Notes: generated by a model not told the origin, from the sequence alone. A stretch of DNA of 64,000 bases from Polydactylus sextarius (GCA_016801845.1 CM028919.1:7518001-7582000), one strand, 5' to 3'; positions 1 through 11,536 are shown, counted from the first letter of the stretch. Translations and numbers: made by a program.

Positions 1-30
1 TTCTAAGGCATCAAGGCTGATATGAAGAAA

Positions 31-90
31 GTGTGTGTATATATATATATGTATATATATATATGTGTGTGTGTGTGTGCGTGTGTGTGT
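31..90. repeat. compound (GT)n/(TA)n microsatellite
   Basis: The tract alternates between GT runs and TA runs (GT, TA, GT, a single C, GT). It is low-complexity DNA that gives a spurious open frame. Slippage-prone and probably polymorphic. Confidence 0.95.
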
Positions 91-2080
91 AATTTTTTAA
101 TATCGTATCAGGGAAGAAGTAGTTGTTGGAGAAAAATAAATAAATGTGGGTGGTTTATTTTAGTGCTGTCGGTGTTTGAGAACACCAGATATTTTTTAAA
201 TTGATGATTGTGAATTCTAACTCTGAGAGACGCTGTGACATAAACTTTAACTTCATTGACTGTGATGGCTTTTTGACCTCATACGCTGCTTTCGACCAAG
301 ACTCGCTACTGTTGACGTTGTAATAAAACTATTTCTGCCTGGTGAAAAAAAATAAATAAATAAGTGATTACGTCTGCAAGCATAATTTTAACAGACCCTA
401 TAAATATTGTGACACTAATGTTTTTGGTCTGATTGTTGGCTTCAATTACCGCGTGAGACAAAGTGCTTAACAGGAGAAAATCGCTGCCCTTTCTTCCTCT
501 TCTCGGCCATATTACACTTGACGCACAACAGATGAAGTGGGTGATATTTTGTTACTGTCTAATACTTTCTACCTCATAAAAACAGAAATGAGAAGGCAGT
601 AATTTCAAGAATTTGGAGATTATTTTTTATGGCGTGTTTGCTTTATTGGGTAGTATACGCTGGCGTGTGACAGCATAGACAGAGGGAGAGAGAGAGAGAG
701 AGAGAAAAGAGGGGAAATGCAACATTGGCCACCTGCCAGACTCCAACTCATAATGTTGTGAGAACATGGTACCGGCTTTGATCGCATATTCCATGGAGCA
801 CCCACTATTACATATTTCACCAAGAAACAGTGTGTTAAATTTATGTTTAGAGAGATATTACATGTAACAGAATATAACCATGTCATTTTGTGTAATATAA
901 AGTGTATAGTGAATATGCCACTGAGTGGTAATTGGCTAAAGTAGAAGACTTCCTGTATTTTGGCTGCTAGTCTTTCAAGAGCGAAGTCATTCCCAGTGAC
1001 ATTTACTCCCCATAGTAAAAACCACCTATCCACTGTCCTCTGTGAAACTGATCCCACCGGTCGTTTCCTCTATTGGCCTTAACTATTTCCTCTTCCTGTC
1101 TTAGAGTGGGCTCAGGGGAGCGATGCTGTGGTGTAAAGGGGCTCTCAGCTCATTGGAGGAGACAAGCTCATTTTACAGGGACCTGCATGGAAGGAAGGAG
1201 ATACATTGGTTCAGATGCTGCTTAGCGATGCTCACGAGCACAACATCAAATACCGTGTGCTGTAAACTTGAAGAAATTGGATGACTGCTCTAAGCCTGGC
1301 AGGTCAAGTTATTAATAGTGTTTTACTGTTATTTTGAAAATACAGTAACTACAGTAACCGTGTCTCCTCCACAGACACATTGTGTGAGATGATAGAATGA
1401 GACCATAGGAAAATTTTGAAGTTTGGCTGTGAAATGCAATCATAGCTGAATCAACAAAAAATGTTTTTCAACACTTCGTAAACTTAGCTTTGTGAAATGC
1501 AGACATTTCACTTTCTTCAATGTTTTTTTTTTAAGAATTACAGACATCGCCACAGCCTGTTAAATCACATTTAATCACATACTTAATATGAAAAAAAAAA
1601 ATTAACAGAATTAAAATTAGAGACACTTGATTTTTATTAGATGGGTAAAATATTTAGAATTACACATGATGTATTAAGTCTGCTTGTACTATACATACTA
1701 TACATTCTCATGAAGGAAATTAATCTTGACAGATCAGTCTCACCACAAGCTCCATTTTGGTTGTCGTCCTTTGGCTTTAGTTTCCCCTGTTGTCAAGCAA
1801 CTGACAATGTTTCAATTTCCTTTTTTTGAGCATTTCCCAGCACAAATATGTCTGTTGGCTCAAAGGTTCAGACTGAAAGTCCCTAACCCTCTTAATGTGA
1901 TATGATTAAAAAAAAAAAAAAGAAAAAAAAGAAAACTCCGGAAAAGCTACTAAATGGGAAAGTAACTGCTGTTTCCAAAGCACAAACTCTTAGTCTCAGG
2001 ATGGATTTATTTTAGTATTAAGTATTATTTAATTATTATACAATTTGTATTTTTGCAACTTATTGAGTTTATTTTCTCTA
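91..2080. other. non-coding AT-rich stretch, no gene seen
   Basis: Stop codons are frequent in all frames and the longest open frames are short and cross low-complexity sequence. A short (GA)n run lies at 681-705 and an A-rich stretch at about 1908-1931. No splice-flanked open segment or known mobile-element signature was recognised. Confidence 0.6.
681..705. repeat. (GA)n microsatellite
   Basis: About twelve AG dinucleotides with one interruption. Confidence 0.9.
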
Positions 2081-2086
2081 CATTCT

Positions 2087-2111
2087 ACTGTAGCTTTACT
2101 GAAGCTACAGT
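2087..2111. other. perfect 10-bp inverted repeat with 5-nt loop
   Basis: ACTGTAGCTT at 2087-2096 is the exact reverse complement of AAGCTACAGT at 2102-2111, with five bases between. It could fold as a small hairpin in DNA or RNA. Flanks are AT-rich and show no longer pre-miRNA-like stem, so function is unknown. Confidence 0.6.
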
Positions 2112-2289
2112 GTTGCTGAAGTTTTGTTAGTTACAAAGCTCAAAGCTCTATACGTAACTCCACATACACACATACATCACTCACATCCTGTACTGCTCAC
2201 TACTTCCAGTTTGTCATTTTCTATTTCCTGTCTGTCACCCCCTTTGCGTCGGACCTGCTGCAGCAGCAGGCCTTTTACCCACACCCTCC

Positions 2290-2990
2290 ACCACCTCCGC
2301 TTTTAATCACACCAGGTTAATTAAAAGGCCGTGAAGCCTTTCTGCCACCTGCCCCCCCTGGCTTTATTACCCCCTTGCACATACACACGCACACGGTTTC
2401 ACTCACGCGGAAATAGAAGCTCACCTTGGCGATGGTGGGGAGGTTGAGGGGACGAGACCAAGGAAATGAGAGGCAGGAGGGAGGGTGTGTGAAGAGAAAG
2501 AGAGATAGAAAGAGAGCGAGAGAGAGAGAGTATGAGGTGAGAGCAGAGGGGGAAGGTGGGTGGGTGGGGCGCCCAAAGTTCAATGTCATTAATTGGTCAC
2601 CATTTGAATATTAAGTGAAGAACTCGGTTAATTAACAGGATAATAAAAGTGCTGCTGGCTGGAAGGGGGTGGACAGAGAGAAGGAGGGAGCGAGGGATGA
2701 GGGGAGGACAGACTGAGGAAATGGAGGGCATATGGTGAGAGAAAGAGGAGGAGGGAGAGGAGAGAGAGTGAGAGTGAGGCTGGGTGCGAGGTGATAAGAG
2801 GGAGAGAGAGACGTCCGTGGGTAAAGGTCTGGCAGTGGTAATTTGCAGAGAGCCGCGTTAATTGTCATAACCTTTTAAATGGCAGAGTTTATCGGAGTCC
2901 TCTAAATGTCCCTGCGTATCGCCACGGCAACCCTGGGCCTGCTGCGCCCCGATTGGCCGCCACTGACGAGCACTTAAGCTTGATGAGTTT
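2290..2990. promoter_or_regulatory. enhancer-like complex block split by purine tracts
   Basis: Three non-repetitive parts (about 2296-2420, 2571-2660 and 2816-2990) hold several homeodomain-type cores (TTAATTAA, TAATTG, TTAATTG), a CCAAT-type motif in reverse (ATTGG near 2951) and scattered CpGs. They are separated by polypurine tracts at about 2426-2570 and 2660-2815. The balanced sequence and clustered TAATT sites are what conserved non-coding elements of developmental genes look like, but conservation was not tested. Confidence 0.4.
2548..2569 (+). other. G-quadruplex-forming motif
   Basis: Four G runs (5, 3, 3 and 4 G) with loops of at most four bases lie on the + strand inside a purine-rich tract. 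This meets the usual G3+ N1-7 quadruplex rule. No adjacent gene was identified, so the role is unknown. Confidence 0.6.
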
Positions 2991-3063
2991 TCAAGCAAAA
3001 ACTAAATGATAAAATTGAAAAAGAAAAAAAATGATGTATATACTGTATATGACAGCTAGGTCT

Positions 3064-3119
3064 TGTGTGTGTGTATGTGTGTGTGTGTGTGTGTATGCGT
3101 GTATGAGTGTGTGTGTGTG
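3064..3119. repeat. interrupted (GT)n microsatellite
   Basis: GT runs are broken by single A or C substitutions, the pattern of an ageing array. The reverse strand reads as spurious His/Thr-rich protein. Confidence 0.95.
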
Positions 3120-4613
3120 ACAGCACGTCTGCATGTGTTTGAGACAATGTTTTTAATTTAGTGTGTTTTTTACCTCCACATTGACTGACACTCGCTAATT
3201 GCTCAACTAGAATCCGCCACTGTTTTTTTTTTTTCTTCTTCTTTTTTTTCCCCCTTTTTTGATTTATGTTTGTTTTTGTACAGCCGAGCTGCAATTCAAA
3301 TGCAAATGAACGAGAACGGGAGAGGTGTTTTTGGAACGGTTAGGACAATCATAATGGCTCAGGAAAAAAAGGGGCCGGTAGTTAGCGGCACAGCACCCTA
3401 GGGGCCTCATTTAGCTGCCATTTGTTAGGAAATGCCGCTACATTTGTTCCTGGATACAGACTTCACAGACAGAGAGAGAAAGAGAAAACACCAAAAAAAA
3501 AAAAATGTCACAGTCAAAGTCAAGCTCGCCAACACACCACTATTGTTCCTCTTTGCTTTAGCAAAAAATCATGTGGGTGTACACCGGTTTGGGTGGATGT
3601 CCTCTTAAATGTGAGCCAAAGCAATTGAAGTGAATGGCCGGATGGGGGTGGTGGTGACAGGGACTTGCAAAGAGTGTGTGAAGTGAAGATGGTACAAAGA
3701 CTGGCTCTTATTTGATTAGCTTGTGTAGAGGAATGAGAATGAAAGCCCTGGCAGCAAGATTTGCAGCTTACACCGTTAGCTACATCTGACATCATCCCTG
3801 AGGGACAGCCTGCATACAAACTGGTGTGGGTGTTTGCCTGTGCGTGTGCATTTCTTTTTGAGTCTATATGTGTGCACTTCTGTTTATATGGGTAAGAATA
3901 CTTGTACTTGCTTGTGGCTGTGTGTGAGTGTACAACCTGTGTGAGAGTATGAGTGTGTGTGTGTCCTGTGTCAGAGCTCTGGTCCTCTCTTGTAGTCTCT
4001 TTGTGCTAAAGGTCAGGGGGATTGCTGAGATAGAATCCAATCTGAAGGACACAGCACTAGAACAGGCCTTGCTACAAATGGACCTATTAAGATAGTCAGG
4101 ACACACATATACACAGATACACACAGCTCACTGATATGTAGGCGCACATACACACTGGCATCCTCGCATATACACATACCGCAGCTATTTCAATTCTAAT
4201 GGTCACCTTTCCCATGATGATAATAATAGGCTGTATCCTGGAATAAATGTACATCATTTATACAGAGTCTAACCAACACGTTTTAAAAAGGCCAAAAGGA
4301 GATGAAAGTAGATGTGCTTTATGATATGTTTACAGCGTGCCTGAAGTAATCAGAATGCTAGTGTCAATCTGCAATGTTTCCCCAAATATTCTGAAACGGA
4401 TCAAAAGATATAAGAGTCAAGAAAACACGAAAGGCAACGATATCATAGGCAAAACGTTGATTTGTTGTATTTTGCAGAACACGTTGTAGCTCGCACTCAC
4501 CGCTGATTGTTGCTTCAATTACATTTCCGTCGGTGTGATTGGTGAGAGCACGTGTGCATATCTGCAAGCCCAGGGTGTTGAATATGGATGTCCTGCTCCC
4601 CCCCTGCTGCCAC
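3120..4613. other. non-coding stretch, no gene seen
   Basis: It contains short A/T runs (a poly-T/TTC run near 3221-3256 and poly-A near 3493-3504), weak CA-rich sequence near 4100-4160, and otherwise unique DNA. Open frames are below 100 codons with unremarkable composition. Confidence 0.55.
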
Positions 4614-4637
4614 CATCATCATCATCATCATCATCAT
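4614..4637. repeat. (CAT)8 trinucleotide repeat
   Basis: Eight perfect CAT units, preceded by a C-rich run. Confidence 0.95.
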
Positions 4638-4899
4638 TGCCTTTCTCTGATGTGTAGAAGCTTTTCATACACGTCTGTTACATTTTTCCTTTAAGGCGAG
4701 TCGTTCTTCAACAGCTTGGCCAAATCAAAGTTATAAATACAGCTTTCAACAGTAATTACTGGTAGAGAGCTGGGAATGCACACATTCACACAAAATAAGA
4801 AATCAAGACAAATAGCTCTGTGTGAACACTTTTTACCTCTGCCTGACCCAGTCAACCTCTGTATCTGTGGCCAGACCCATGTTTACGTTTTAGCATTGA

Positions 4900-5000
4900 T
4901 GGTGTTTGTGTGTCTGTATGGTGAAGAGAGGGTGTATGTGTGTGCGTGCGTGTGTGTGTTTTGTGTCTGTGTGTGGAAGGTGGTGGTGGGGGGGGTATGG
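4900..5000. repeat. GT-rich tract with terminal G run
   Basis: An interrupted GT tract is followed by a GGTGG-type sequence and an eight-G run near 4988-4995. Low-complexity DNA. Confidence 0.7.
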
Positions 5001-5099
5001 CCCCCTTTCCTAAAGACACGCAATTAAGCTTAATTTTTAATGAATATTAATGGCATTAGCGTCAGATTTTGTGGAGATGTGCATCTGCCAAGGTGCAGG

Positions 5100-5440
5100 G
5101 GAAAAAGGGGGATGACTAATTCATTTGGTAGTCATGAGGAGAGTGGCTGGAGACAGGGAGGGGGTGGAGGGTGGAGGGGGGGGTTTGAGGTGGTATTGAT
5201 GAAGAGGAATAGGATGGAAAGAGGGACGGAGATGGAGGGGTAGAGATGGATGGAAAGAGTATTTGGGAAAGTGATGGATCAAGTAGAAGAAAAGAGGAGT
5301 AGGAGGGATGGGAGAGGTGTGAAGGAAAGCAAGAGATTAATGGGGATAGAGAGAGGATGGATAGAGAGGAAGGAAAGGAGAGTGAGGGAAGTGGAGTGAT
5401 GGAAACTGAGGGAGCAGTTAAGACTGAGAGAGAGAGGGAG
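5100..5440. repeat. polypurine (GA/GGA-rich) tract with G-quadruplex motif
   Basis: The + strand is overwhelmingly A and G for more than 300 bp. A strong quadruplex motif lies at 5156-5183 with G runs of 3, 4, 3 and 8. The complementary pyrimidine strand yields spurious Leu/Ser-rich open frames. Confidence 0.75.
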
Positions 5441-5876
5441 AGCTGGATGGAAAAAAAATTTATATGTCCATATAATCAAGACAAAAGGGAGGGAAACTGC
5501 GAACATAGAACATAGCAAAGAACAAAGGATGTTAAGAAGAAGTTGATTCATTTGATTTCATAAAGCGAGAGCCAATCAGATTCAAACAGGACATCTACTA
5601 TGATGGAGAGGTCTGAATATATATTTTATTTTAAAGATGGCCCAGACAAACACAGGTTTTCAAAACAAGTTTGTTAAAATTGAAATGAATGTTTGTTCAA
5701 GTATAGTTTTGGAATAATCCATATATTTTCTTCAGTATTTCAGAGAAAAAAAGAGATTCAGACAGATGTCAGCCAAAATCAGCTAACGCAGTGGCTGTTT
5801 TCTGTCGTGTCAAGTGGCGGCATCAAATGTGCTTGTTTTCTGTCATACCGGTTTCATTGCTGATTTGTCGAGACAG

Positions 5877-6000
5877 GCAATCAAACTCATACAAGCAAAG
5901 CGAGGCAGAGTTTCACCTTGGTCCCTGCTTGACTACAGAGTTAAGATGTGTGGAGCGCAACCGACCAAAAAGGCCCAGTGTGATCTTCTTAAATTAAGTG
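5877..6000 (+). CDS. weak candidate internal exon, unidentified
   Basis: A T-rich stretch ending in AG at 5875-5876 precedes this segment, and a strong donor (GTGAGT) follows at 6001. The frame beginning at 5877 stays open for all 124 bases and includes a moderately protein-like run with Lys, Arg, Trp and Cys; a second frame is also open. No family was recognised. A 24-base A run starts 10 bases after the end. The pairing may be chance. Confidence 0.12.
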
Positions 6001-6009
6001 GTGAGTCTT

Positions 6010-6033
6010 AAAAAAAAAAAAAAAAAAAAAAAA
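6010..6033 (+). repeat. poly-A run (24 A)
   Basis: A pure run of 24 A. It could be the tail of an old retroposed copy, but no polyadenylation signal or target-site duplication was recognised beside it. Confidence 0.9.
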
Positions 6034-6339
6034 GTGTCAAATTGGTTGCGTGAGATGCCAGGAAATTCCATTTGAGACGAGACTACGCCCTGCAGCGCTG
6101 AGATGGCAGCTAGCTCTAGGAGGCGCTGTTCTGCAGCACAACCTGACCTTTGACCTCACCTCTGAGGGGAAAAAAAACTTTCTCTCGTGGGAGTCTAGCA
6201 TTATACAGACACAATACAGAAGATTCAATTACTAGCCGGATCGAGGGCTTTTTGAAGACTGTACGTCAGTCTCATATTCCAAACAATAATCTGCGCGTAA
6301 CATCCGCACGTTTCTTCTTCTTCGAACATTTCACACTTA

Positions 6340-6600
6340 CCAACTGATTCCCGTTCCAGAGTGGCTGGGATTAACGTGGTGCTGCAATATTGATTTACGT
6401 CCGCATAAAACCTCTCCGGCTCTATATATTACACCACATTCAGCAGTCATCTATTCAATCAAATCTAATATTACACTGCCTCTCCACACAGCTGTCTAAT
6501 AGCATTTAACTCACAGTTTGATTCCTGCGTTCCCTGATGTACTTCAAACGCTTGCCTTCAATATCCTTCATTCGTTTCTACTATGCCAAGATGAAGTCTT
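6340..6600. promoter_or_regulatory. enhancer-like complex block
   Basis: About 260 bp of repeat-free, compositionally balanced sequence. It contains ATTGATTTA, CATAAA (caudal-like), TCAATCAAATC (PBX/HOX-like) and E-box-like sites. Neighbouring sequence is microsatellite-rich, so the lack of simple repeats stands out. Conservation is assumed, not measured. Confidence 0.35.
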
Positions 6601-6627
6601 TTGAAAAGCATGGAGGATGAATGAGCA

Positions 6628-6673
6628 TGTCTGTGTGTGTGCATGTGTGCATGTGTGTGTGTGTGTGTGTGTG
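6628..6673. repeat. (GT)n microsatellite
   Basis: GT runs interrupted by two GCAT motifs. Confidence 0.95.
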
Positions 6674-6849
6674 GAGACAGGATTAGCTGTGGCCTAAGGC
6701 TTAAGGTATGGAGTGGAGTGTATTTTAGAAGCTTCTAAATTAGCTGGGAAATGGGATTTTGAGACAATGGACTGGAAAAACTCAAATGAAAGGATGCACT
6801 TGCAGCACTCCTTCATTTGCCTCTGATGTTCTCTGGCTCACTTTTTCCA

Positions 6850-7045
6850 GTTTTTTTTTTTTTCTTTCACTCTCTCTCTCTCTCTCTCTTGCGCTCTCTT
6901 CATCTTCTTTTTACTCTCTTCCTATGTTTCTCTGTCGCCTTCATTTCTCCTCCTTCTATCTATTTTGCATATCACCTTCTGTATTTCCCTCAGCCCTCCA
7001 CCTCCTCTCAGTCTCTGTTTCAATCTCTCTCCCCTTCTCTGTCCA
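6850..7045. repeat. polypyrimidine (CT/TTC-rich) tract
   Basis: It begins with T12 and (CT)n at about 6851-6888 and continues as C/T-rich sequence. It gives two overlapping spurious Ser/Leu/Phe-rich open frames. Confidence 0.8.
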
Positions 7046-7429
7046 TATTACAGTTGACAGTGATGATGTAAGAACGTGAGTGTAAACAGTAGTATGAGGC
7101 TAACCTCACTTTGACCCACTTAAAACGGAAATCCCCTCGAGTACACACACAAACACACACAGACACACAAACACGCACAACAGACTCATATGCCTGAATA
7201 AATATTGGACTTGGGTTAGCAGCCACTCTTCTGTTCTCAATCCATTGTGCCAGCAACTGTCCATCCATGTGCTGTTTTTTTTTCTGTCTGTGAACTAAGC
7301 TGTGCTTGTGTGTGTGTGTTGAGTGAACACTTGTCCACTACACATGTCTTCTCATCTATTTCTTCTTTTTATTCTTCTTTCCCGTCTCCTCCTCCTTCGT
7401 TCCCCGGGCCTTTTTATTTACCTGTGGAG

Positions 7430-7620
7430 TTGCACTTTGTGTCTAAGCCCGGTTTGTGCTTCAAACAGAACACTTCCGACCATGTAATAAAAGCCTCACG
7501 TTTGGCGTGCATCCAGGCTCCCAGTGATAAACACAGGGGGGCTATGCACACAAACACAGCGCTTGCCCCCGGGCCCCAACGAGAAAACTAGTGTGGCTTT
7601 GTTTTAAACATAACACCCCT
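7430..7620. promoter_or_regulatory. enhancer-like complex block
   Basis: A repeat-poor segment with CATGTAATAAAAG, GTGATAAACA (forkhead-like) and several CpGs. It sits between a pyrimidine tract and AT-rich DNA. Possible conserved element; untested. Confidence 0.3.
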
Positions 7621-7639
7621 GTTCTTTGCTGTAGTCCTG

Positions 7640-9524
7640 TTGTGTGTCTCTGCACCCACCCACTGTCAGTATGGCATGACATGTGATCCAGTGATTGAAC
7701 CACATCTGGGTGAACAGGGTTCCCCCCTCTGGCTTTCGGATAGAGGGAGTGTGGGGGGTGGGTTTGACTGTTTCTTTTTATTTTTAGGTTATTATTGGAT
7801 TAAAGGGGGCAATTGTGACAAGGCTATTGCTTGATGTCCAATTTATTCAGTGGACTATTTTCATTGTGATTATTAGTGGAAACCAAAAATGATAAACAAG
7901 TTAATTATGCTTCATTTTTATTATTATTATTATTATTATCTCTCTCACAACACAGACATAAAAAAATTACAAGCAGCATATAAAAAATCAGAACAAGATG
8001 GTTCAGTCACTCACAAAAACAATGACTAATAAAACAATGACTAATATTATTATATTCATCTGCAAGTATAAGTCTCTGAAGTGTGGCCTCTAACCTTTTA
8101 CTTCTTACTTGCATACATTTAAGAAACAAAAAGTATTATTAGCTCTTCCGTTTACATCTGTTTTGTTACGTACATTTTTCTTTTTACTCTGAACTTAAAT
8201 TACTTTAAGTAAATGAAAAAAAAAATCTGATTCACAAATAGAATCCCATAAGAAGTTGTATAAATTTGAAAGCACCGATTAAATCACGTGGATAAATGAG
8301 GTTTGTTTGTTTGTTTTTGTCAAGTCCATTTACTTTGGGAAAATGGTGTACTTTTGGTACATTGTGGACCGGTAGAATTTTGATTCAAATTGATTTGCAT
8401 TTACATTAGATTACATCATCGCAAATTTAAAAATAAAATAAAAGAAATTACTTCCCAGCGTTAGTTCTCGCTCTGCATTATATTTCTGTCCCATGTTTAA
8501 ATATGTTGTGGAAGGAAGATGACAATTTTTTTTTTTAAAGAAAATTTAAATAGTCTTTTTTGCTATTAAGAATTTCTATTGAGTTTTTAACCACTTAACA
8601 TTTACAAACAAGACTTACAGTGAGACATGCATATACAGGACAAAAACACACACAACAGCAACAACAAGGGGTGTTACATAAAAATTGAAATTGTGATTAG
8701 CAGCCTTTGAGCAGGAAGCTGATTAATAAAATGTTATCATCTATAGTGAAATATATGAAACAGTGTCTCATGTTCAAGGATATTACCCAGCAGCACATTG
8801 TAGGATCAGATGTAAGAACACTGCACAGGGGAGACATGGCTTTACAGTACAGTGGAGCATGAGTACACATCATCACACTAAAAGTGTCCGTTGAGTGGAT
8901 GTCCACCAAATGTCTGCAGAAGATGTATTGAACACTGACATTTCAGGAAACGTTGGGATTTTTCCCCCTATATTATAGGAATTAGTGCTTCACTGATTTA
9001 ATTGGCTAATAATTGAAATGTAGATTTGAAGGAGACACTCTAGGGCATTTAAGGTCATTACATTACATTTTCTTAATAATGGATGAATGAATACATTAAT
9101 TTTTTATCTGTGCGTGTGCGTAGCTTTTAAAACTACATGCAAACTATGTGTGTGCAGAGTAACTTTGTAGGTGCTGTATGTATATATTAAATTAACTTGA
9201 TATCACATTTCCTACTGAATCTGCAAAAAGTACTGAAATGGTATCATTCACCCTGGATGCACAAATTACGACACATTTAATGCTCTAATAATAGATCTAT
9301 TTCACATGATACATCTCTGGCTGTGAAGGATAATCTTCAGCTATAAAATTATATCACCTGGCTGACAGGAATATTGCCCACCTACTACAGTATAATCACA
9401 CAACAGATAAGAAATCAAACTGTGGGGAAAAATGGATTTTGAAAGTAAAAACCTTAGGATACCCTTTATGTGTGTATATAACATGAAAGTGTGCCTGTGT
9501 GTATGTTGTGTCTGATTGTGTGTG
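7640..9524. other. AT-rich non-coding stretch, no gene seen
   Basis: It holds an (ATT)n run at about 7917-7939, many A/T runs and a small GT-rich patch at about 9476-9532. No protein-like open frame, splice pair or mobile-element signature was recognised. Confidence 0.55.
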
Positions 9525-9529
9525 TGTGT

Positions 9530-9660
9530 GCAGGCACTCGCGTGCGATCTCGCGCTGCGTCTCGCCGATCAGTTATCACTAATCCTTCCACTCAGAGCTC
9601 TTTAACAAGTTGCCATTGTGCTGCCGACGCTTAACATGATGGAGGAACGACCTCCGTGGT
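9530..9660. promoter_or_regulatory. CpG-dense complex block
   Basis: Nine or more CpG dinucleotides are packed into about 40 bp near 9538-9575, followed by repeat-free sequence with GTTATCACTAATCC. CpG density this high is unusual in this otherwise CpG-poor window and suggests a constrained or hypomethylated element. A GA-rich tract follows at about 9665-9715. Confidence 0.35.
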
Positions 9661-9962
9661 GAATGAAAAGAAGAGGGAGAGGGAAGGAGGGAGAGATACA
9701 GAGGGAGGGAGAGGGCAACACCTCCGACAATGGGGAGAAAATTGGTTTACACTAGATAGGCTTGTGATTACAGAGGAAAAGAAAATGACTTAGATTGAAC
9801 AATAGAACTGAGTGTGTGTACTGGTGTGTGTTTGTATGTGTGTGTGTGTATGATTCAAGGATTAGTGGGTGGTTAGGCCGGGATTCGGTTGAAATGAATT
9901 GGCGGGTATGTTGTGCTCATGGGTGCGTGTTCGGATGTTTTTCAGTCGGAATTTACTGCTTC

Positions 9963-9984
9963 GTGTGTGTGTGTGTGTGTGTGT
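9963..9984. repeat. (GT)11 microsatellite
   Basis: Pure GT run. Confidence 0.95.
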
Positions 9985-10333
9985 TTTGATGCAAATTTTA
10001 GATGTGCAAAGTCTTCTTCGGGCAAACATTTATATGAACAAAAGCTCAGTTGTATGTGCAGACAAAACCTGACAGCTCCATCTACAATTAGGAGATCACA
10101 TGATACACAATACTGTCACACCCAAATGACTTGCTCAACAAAGACCTCTTGGGTCAAAATATTGCCTCAATACAAATTCAGGGAACATGTAAATTTTAGT
10201 GTGTGGGCGACCTTGCGCACATATATTGTATTTAAATATTACTTTTGTTTCACTCTTATGTAAAATATAGCCTTTTTTCATTTAATAACAACAGACTCCC
10301 TGTGTTTCTTTCCTTCTCCGACTTTCTTTTTAG

Positions 10334-10438
10334 GAAGCCCAGCAGGAAAGCTACAACACCAGGGGTCCTGCTCCAGGGAATTCTGGGAAGGCCAACAATG
10401 AAGATGGCGTCTCCCAAGACCGCCCCTGCAGTCTGCCG
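10334..10438 (+). CDS. candidate internal exon (35 codons), unidentified
   Basis: A pyrimidine-rich tract ending in TTTTTAG precedes the segment and a near-consensus donor (CCG/GTGAGTGAC) follows it. The length is 105 bp, an exact multiple of three. The frame starting at 10334 is open throughout and encodes a hydrophilic stretch rich in Gln, Asn, Gly, Pro and Ser (beginning EAQQESYNTRGPAPG), typical of a disordered linker; the +1 frame is also open. It is GC-richer than its flanks and lacks simple repeats. I do not recognise the protein. It could be a cassette exon of a gene whose introns make up this window. Confidence 0.35.
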
Positions 10439-10559
10439 GTGAGTGACAGACAGTGGTTAGTGCCATTTAACACAACACATCACTGAATGTGACTACGGCA
10501 TCGCTCGTGAGGAATACTTCATATCTCAGAATTAAAATGGAGGAGTTGCTTGTTCGTGT

Positions 10560-11160
10560 TCGTTTAGAAGCTTTTTCCATCCAATGAAATAGCTCCTCTC
10601 ACCCAGTGACCCGCCTCTTTGTCTCGCAACCCCATGGGAGACGTAGATCTGACTGCTCATTTTCAGAGCTTATGTCTGTGTTTTGACTGCCGCCCATGCT
10701 GAAGGCAAAAAGGGCCTCGCGCATCAGCCCGTGGTCTCAGCGTCGTGCACTAGCTCACACGTACTCCCACACGCACAGAAAAGCATATGCACGGACACAG
10801 ACATCCCGTGCTAAACGCACACAGTCACACATGCAAACCCACACACACTGCCTCTTGGCATTCGGGCGAGCTAAAAAATCTTTAGGCAGGTTGACTGGAG
10901 GAGTAATTGAGAAGAAATTGTTAGGCCAGGCTGTTCTAAGAGGGGAGAGAGACGTGGGCCGCTCCAAATTCTTGGCTAAACTAATCGCTTTTTACTCTCT
11001 ATCATTTCTCCCCTTCCAGCTCCTCAGCACTTTCAAGAATAGAATAAATAGACATTTGCAAAAGTCGCAAATATTGGCACTGCTTGAGGTGTGTGCCGTT
11101 TAATTTACCAGATACTTTGGAACAGCCTCGGGAGTGAAGGAATAAACTGCAAGAAAAGCT
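10560..11160. promoter_or_regulatory. enhancer-like block downstream of candidate exon
   Basis: Apart from a CA-rich patch at about 10757-10850, this is repeat-free DNA. The part from about 10855 to 11155 is the most complex: GGAGTAATTGAGAAG, CTAAACTAATCG, ATAAATAGACATTTGC and TTTAATTTACC suggest clustered homeodomain, MEF2 or POU-like sites. A non-coding conserved element seems the best reading. Confidence 0.4.
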
Positions 11161-11349
11161 AAATTAAGTATATGAACTCATATTAAGCCATAATATTTTC
11201 CATGCGCTGATATTTTAAAAGTCTGTGTGCATCGCTCGTCCTCTGTCTTTCGACACAAAGTGACGGCTGACTTTGCTTTGTTTCAAATCAATGGCTGATG
11301 TATCTGTCAGTTTTCCAAGCAATTCCTGTTACTCCACTTTCTCATGTAC

Positions 11350-11536
11350 ACACACACACAGTCACACACTATCTCTTACTCTGTTTTTCCCTGCTACTAA
11401 TAGTATGTCATCTGCTTTATCTCAGCATTTCTCCGTTTTTCTTTCATTTTCATTCTCCCACACTCTTTACTCCCTGTTCTCTGTCCTCCTCTGTCTTTCC
11501 ATCTAAAGCAGCATCATGAAAGCTTTTTTTTTTTTT
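11350..11536. repeat. CA patch, CT-rich tract and poly-T
   Basis: Short (CA)n near 11348-11360, then C/T-rich sequence to about 11505 and a T run near 11524-11536. Confidence 0.75.
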
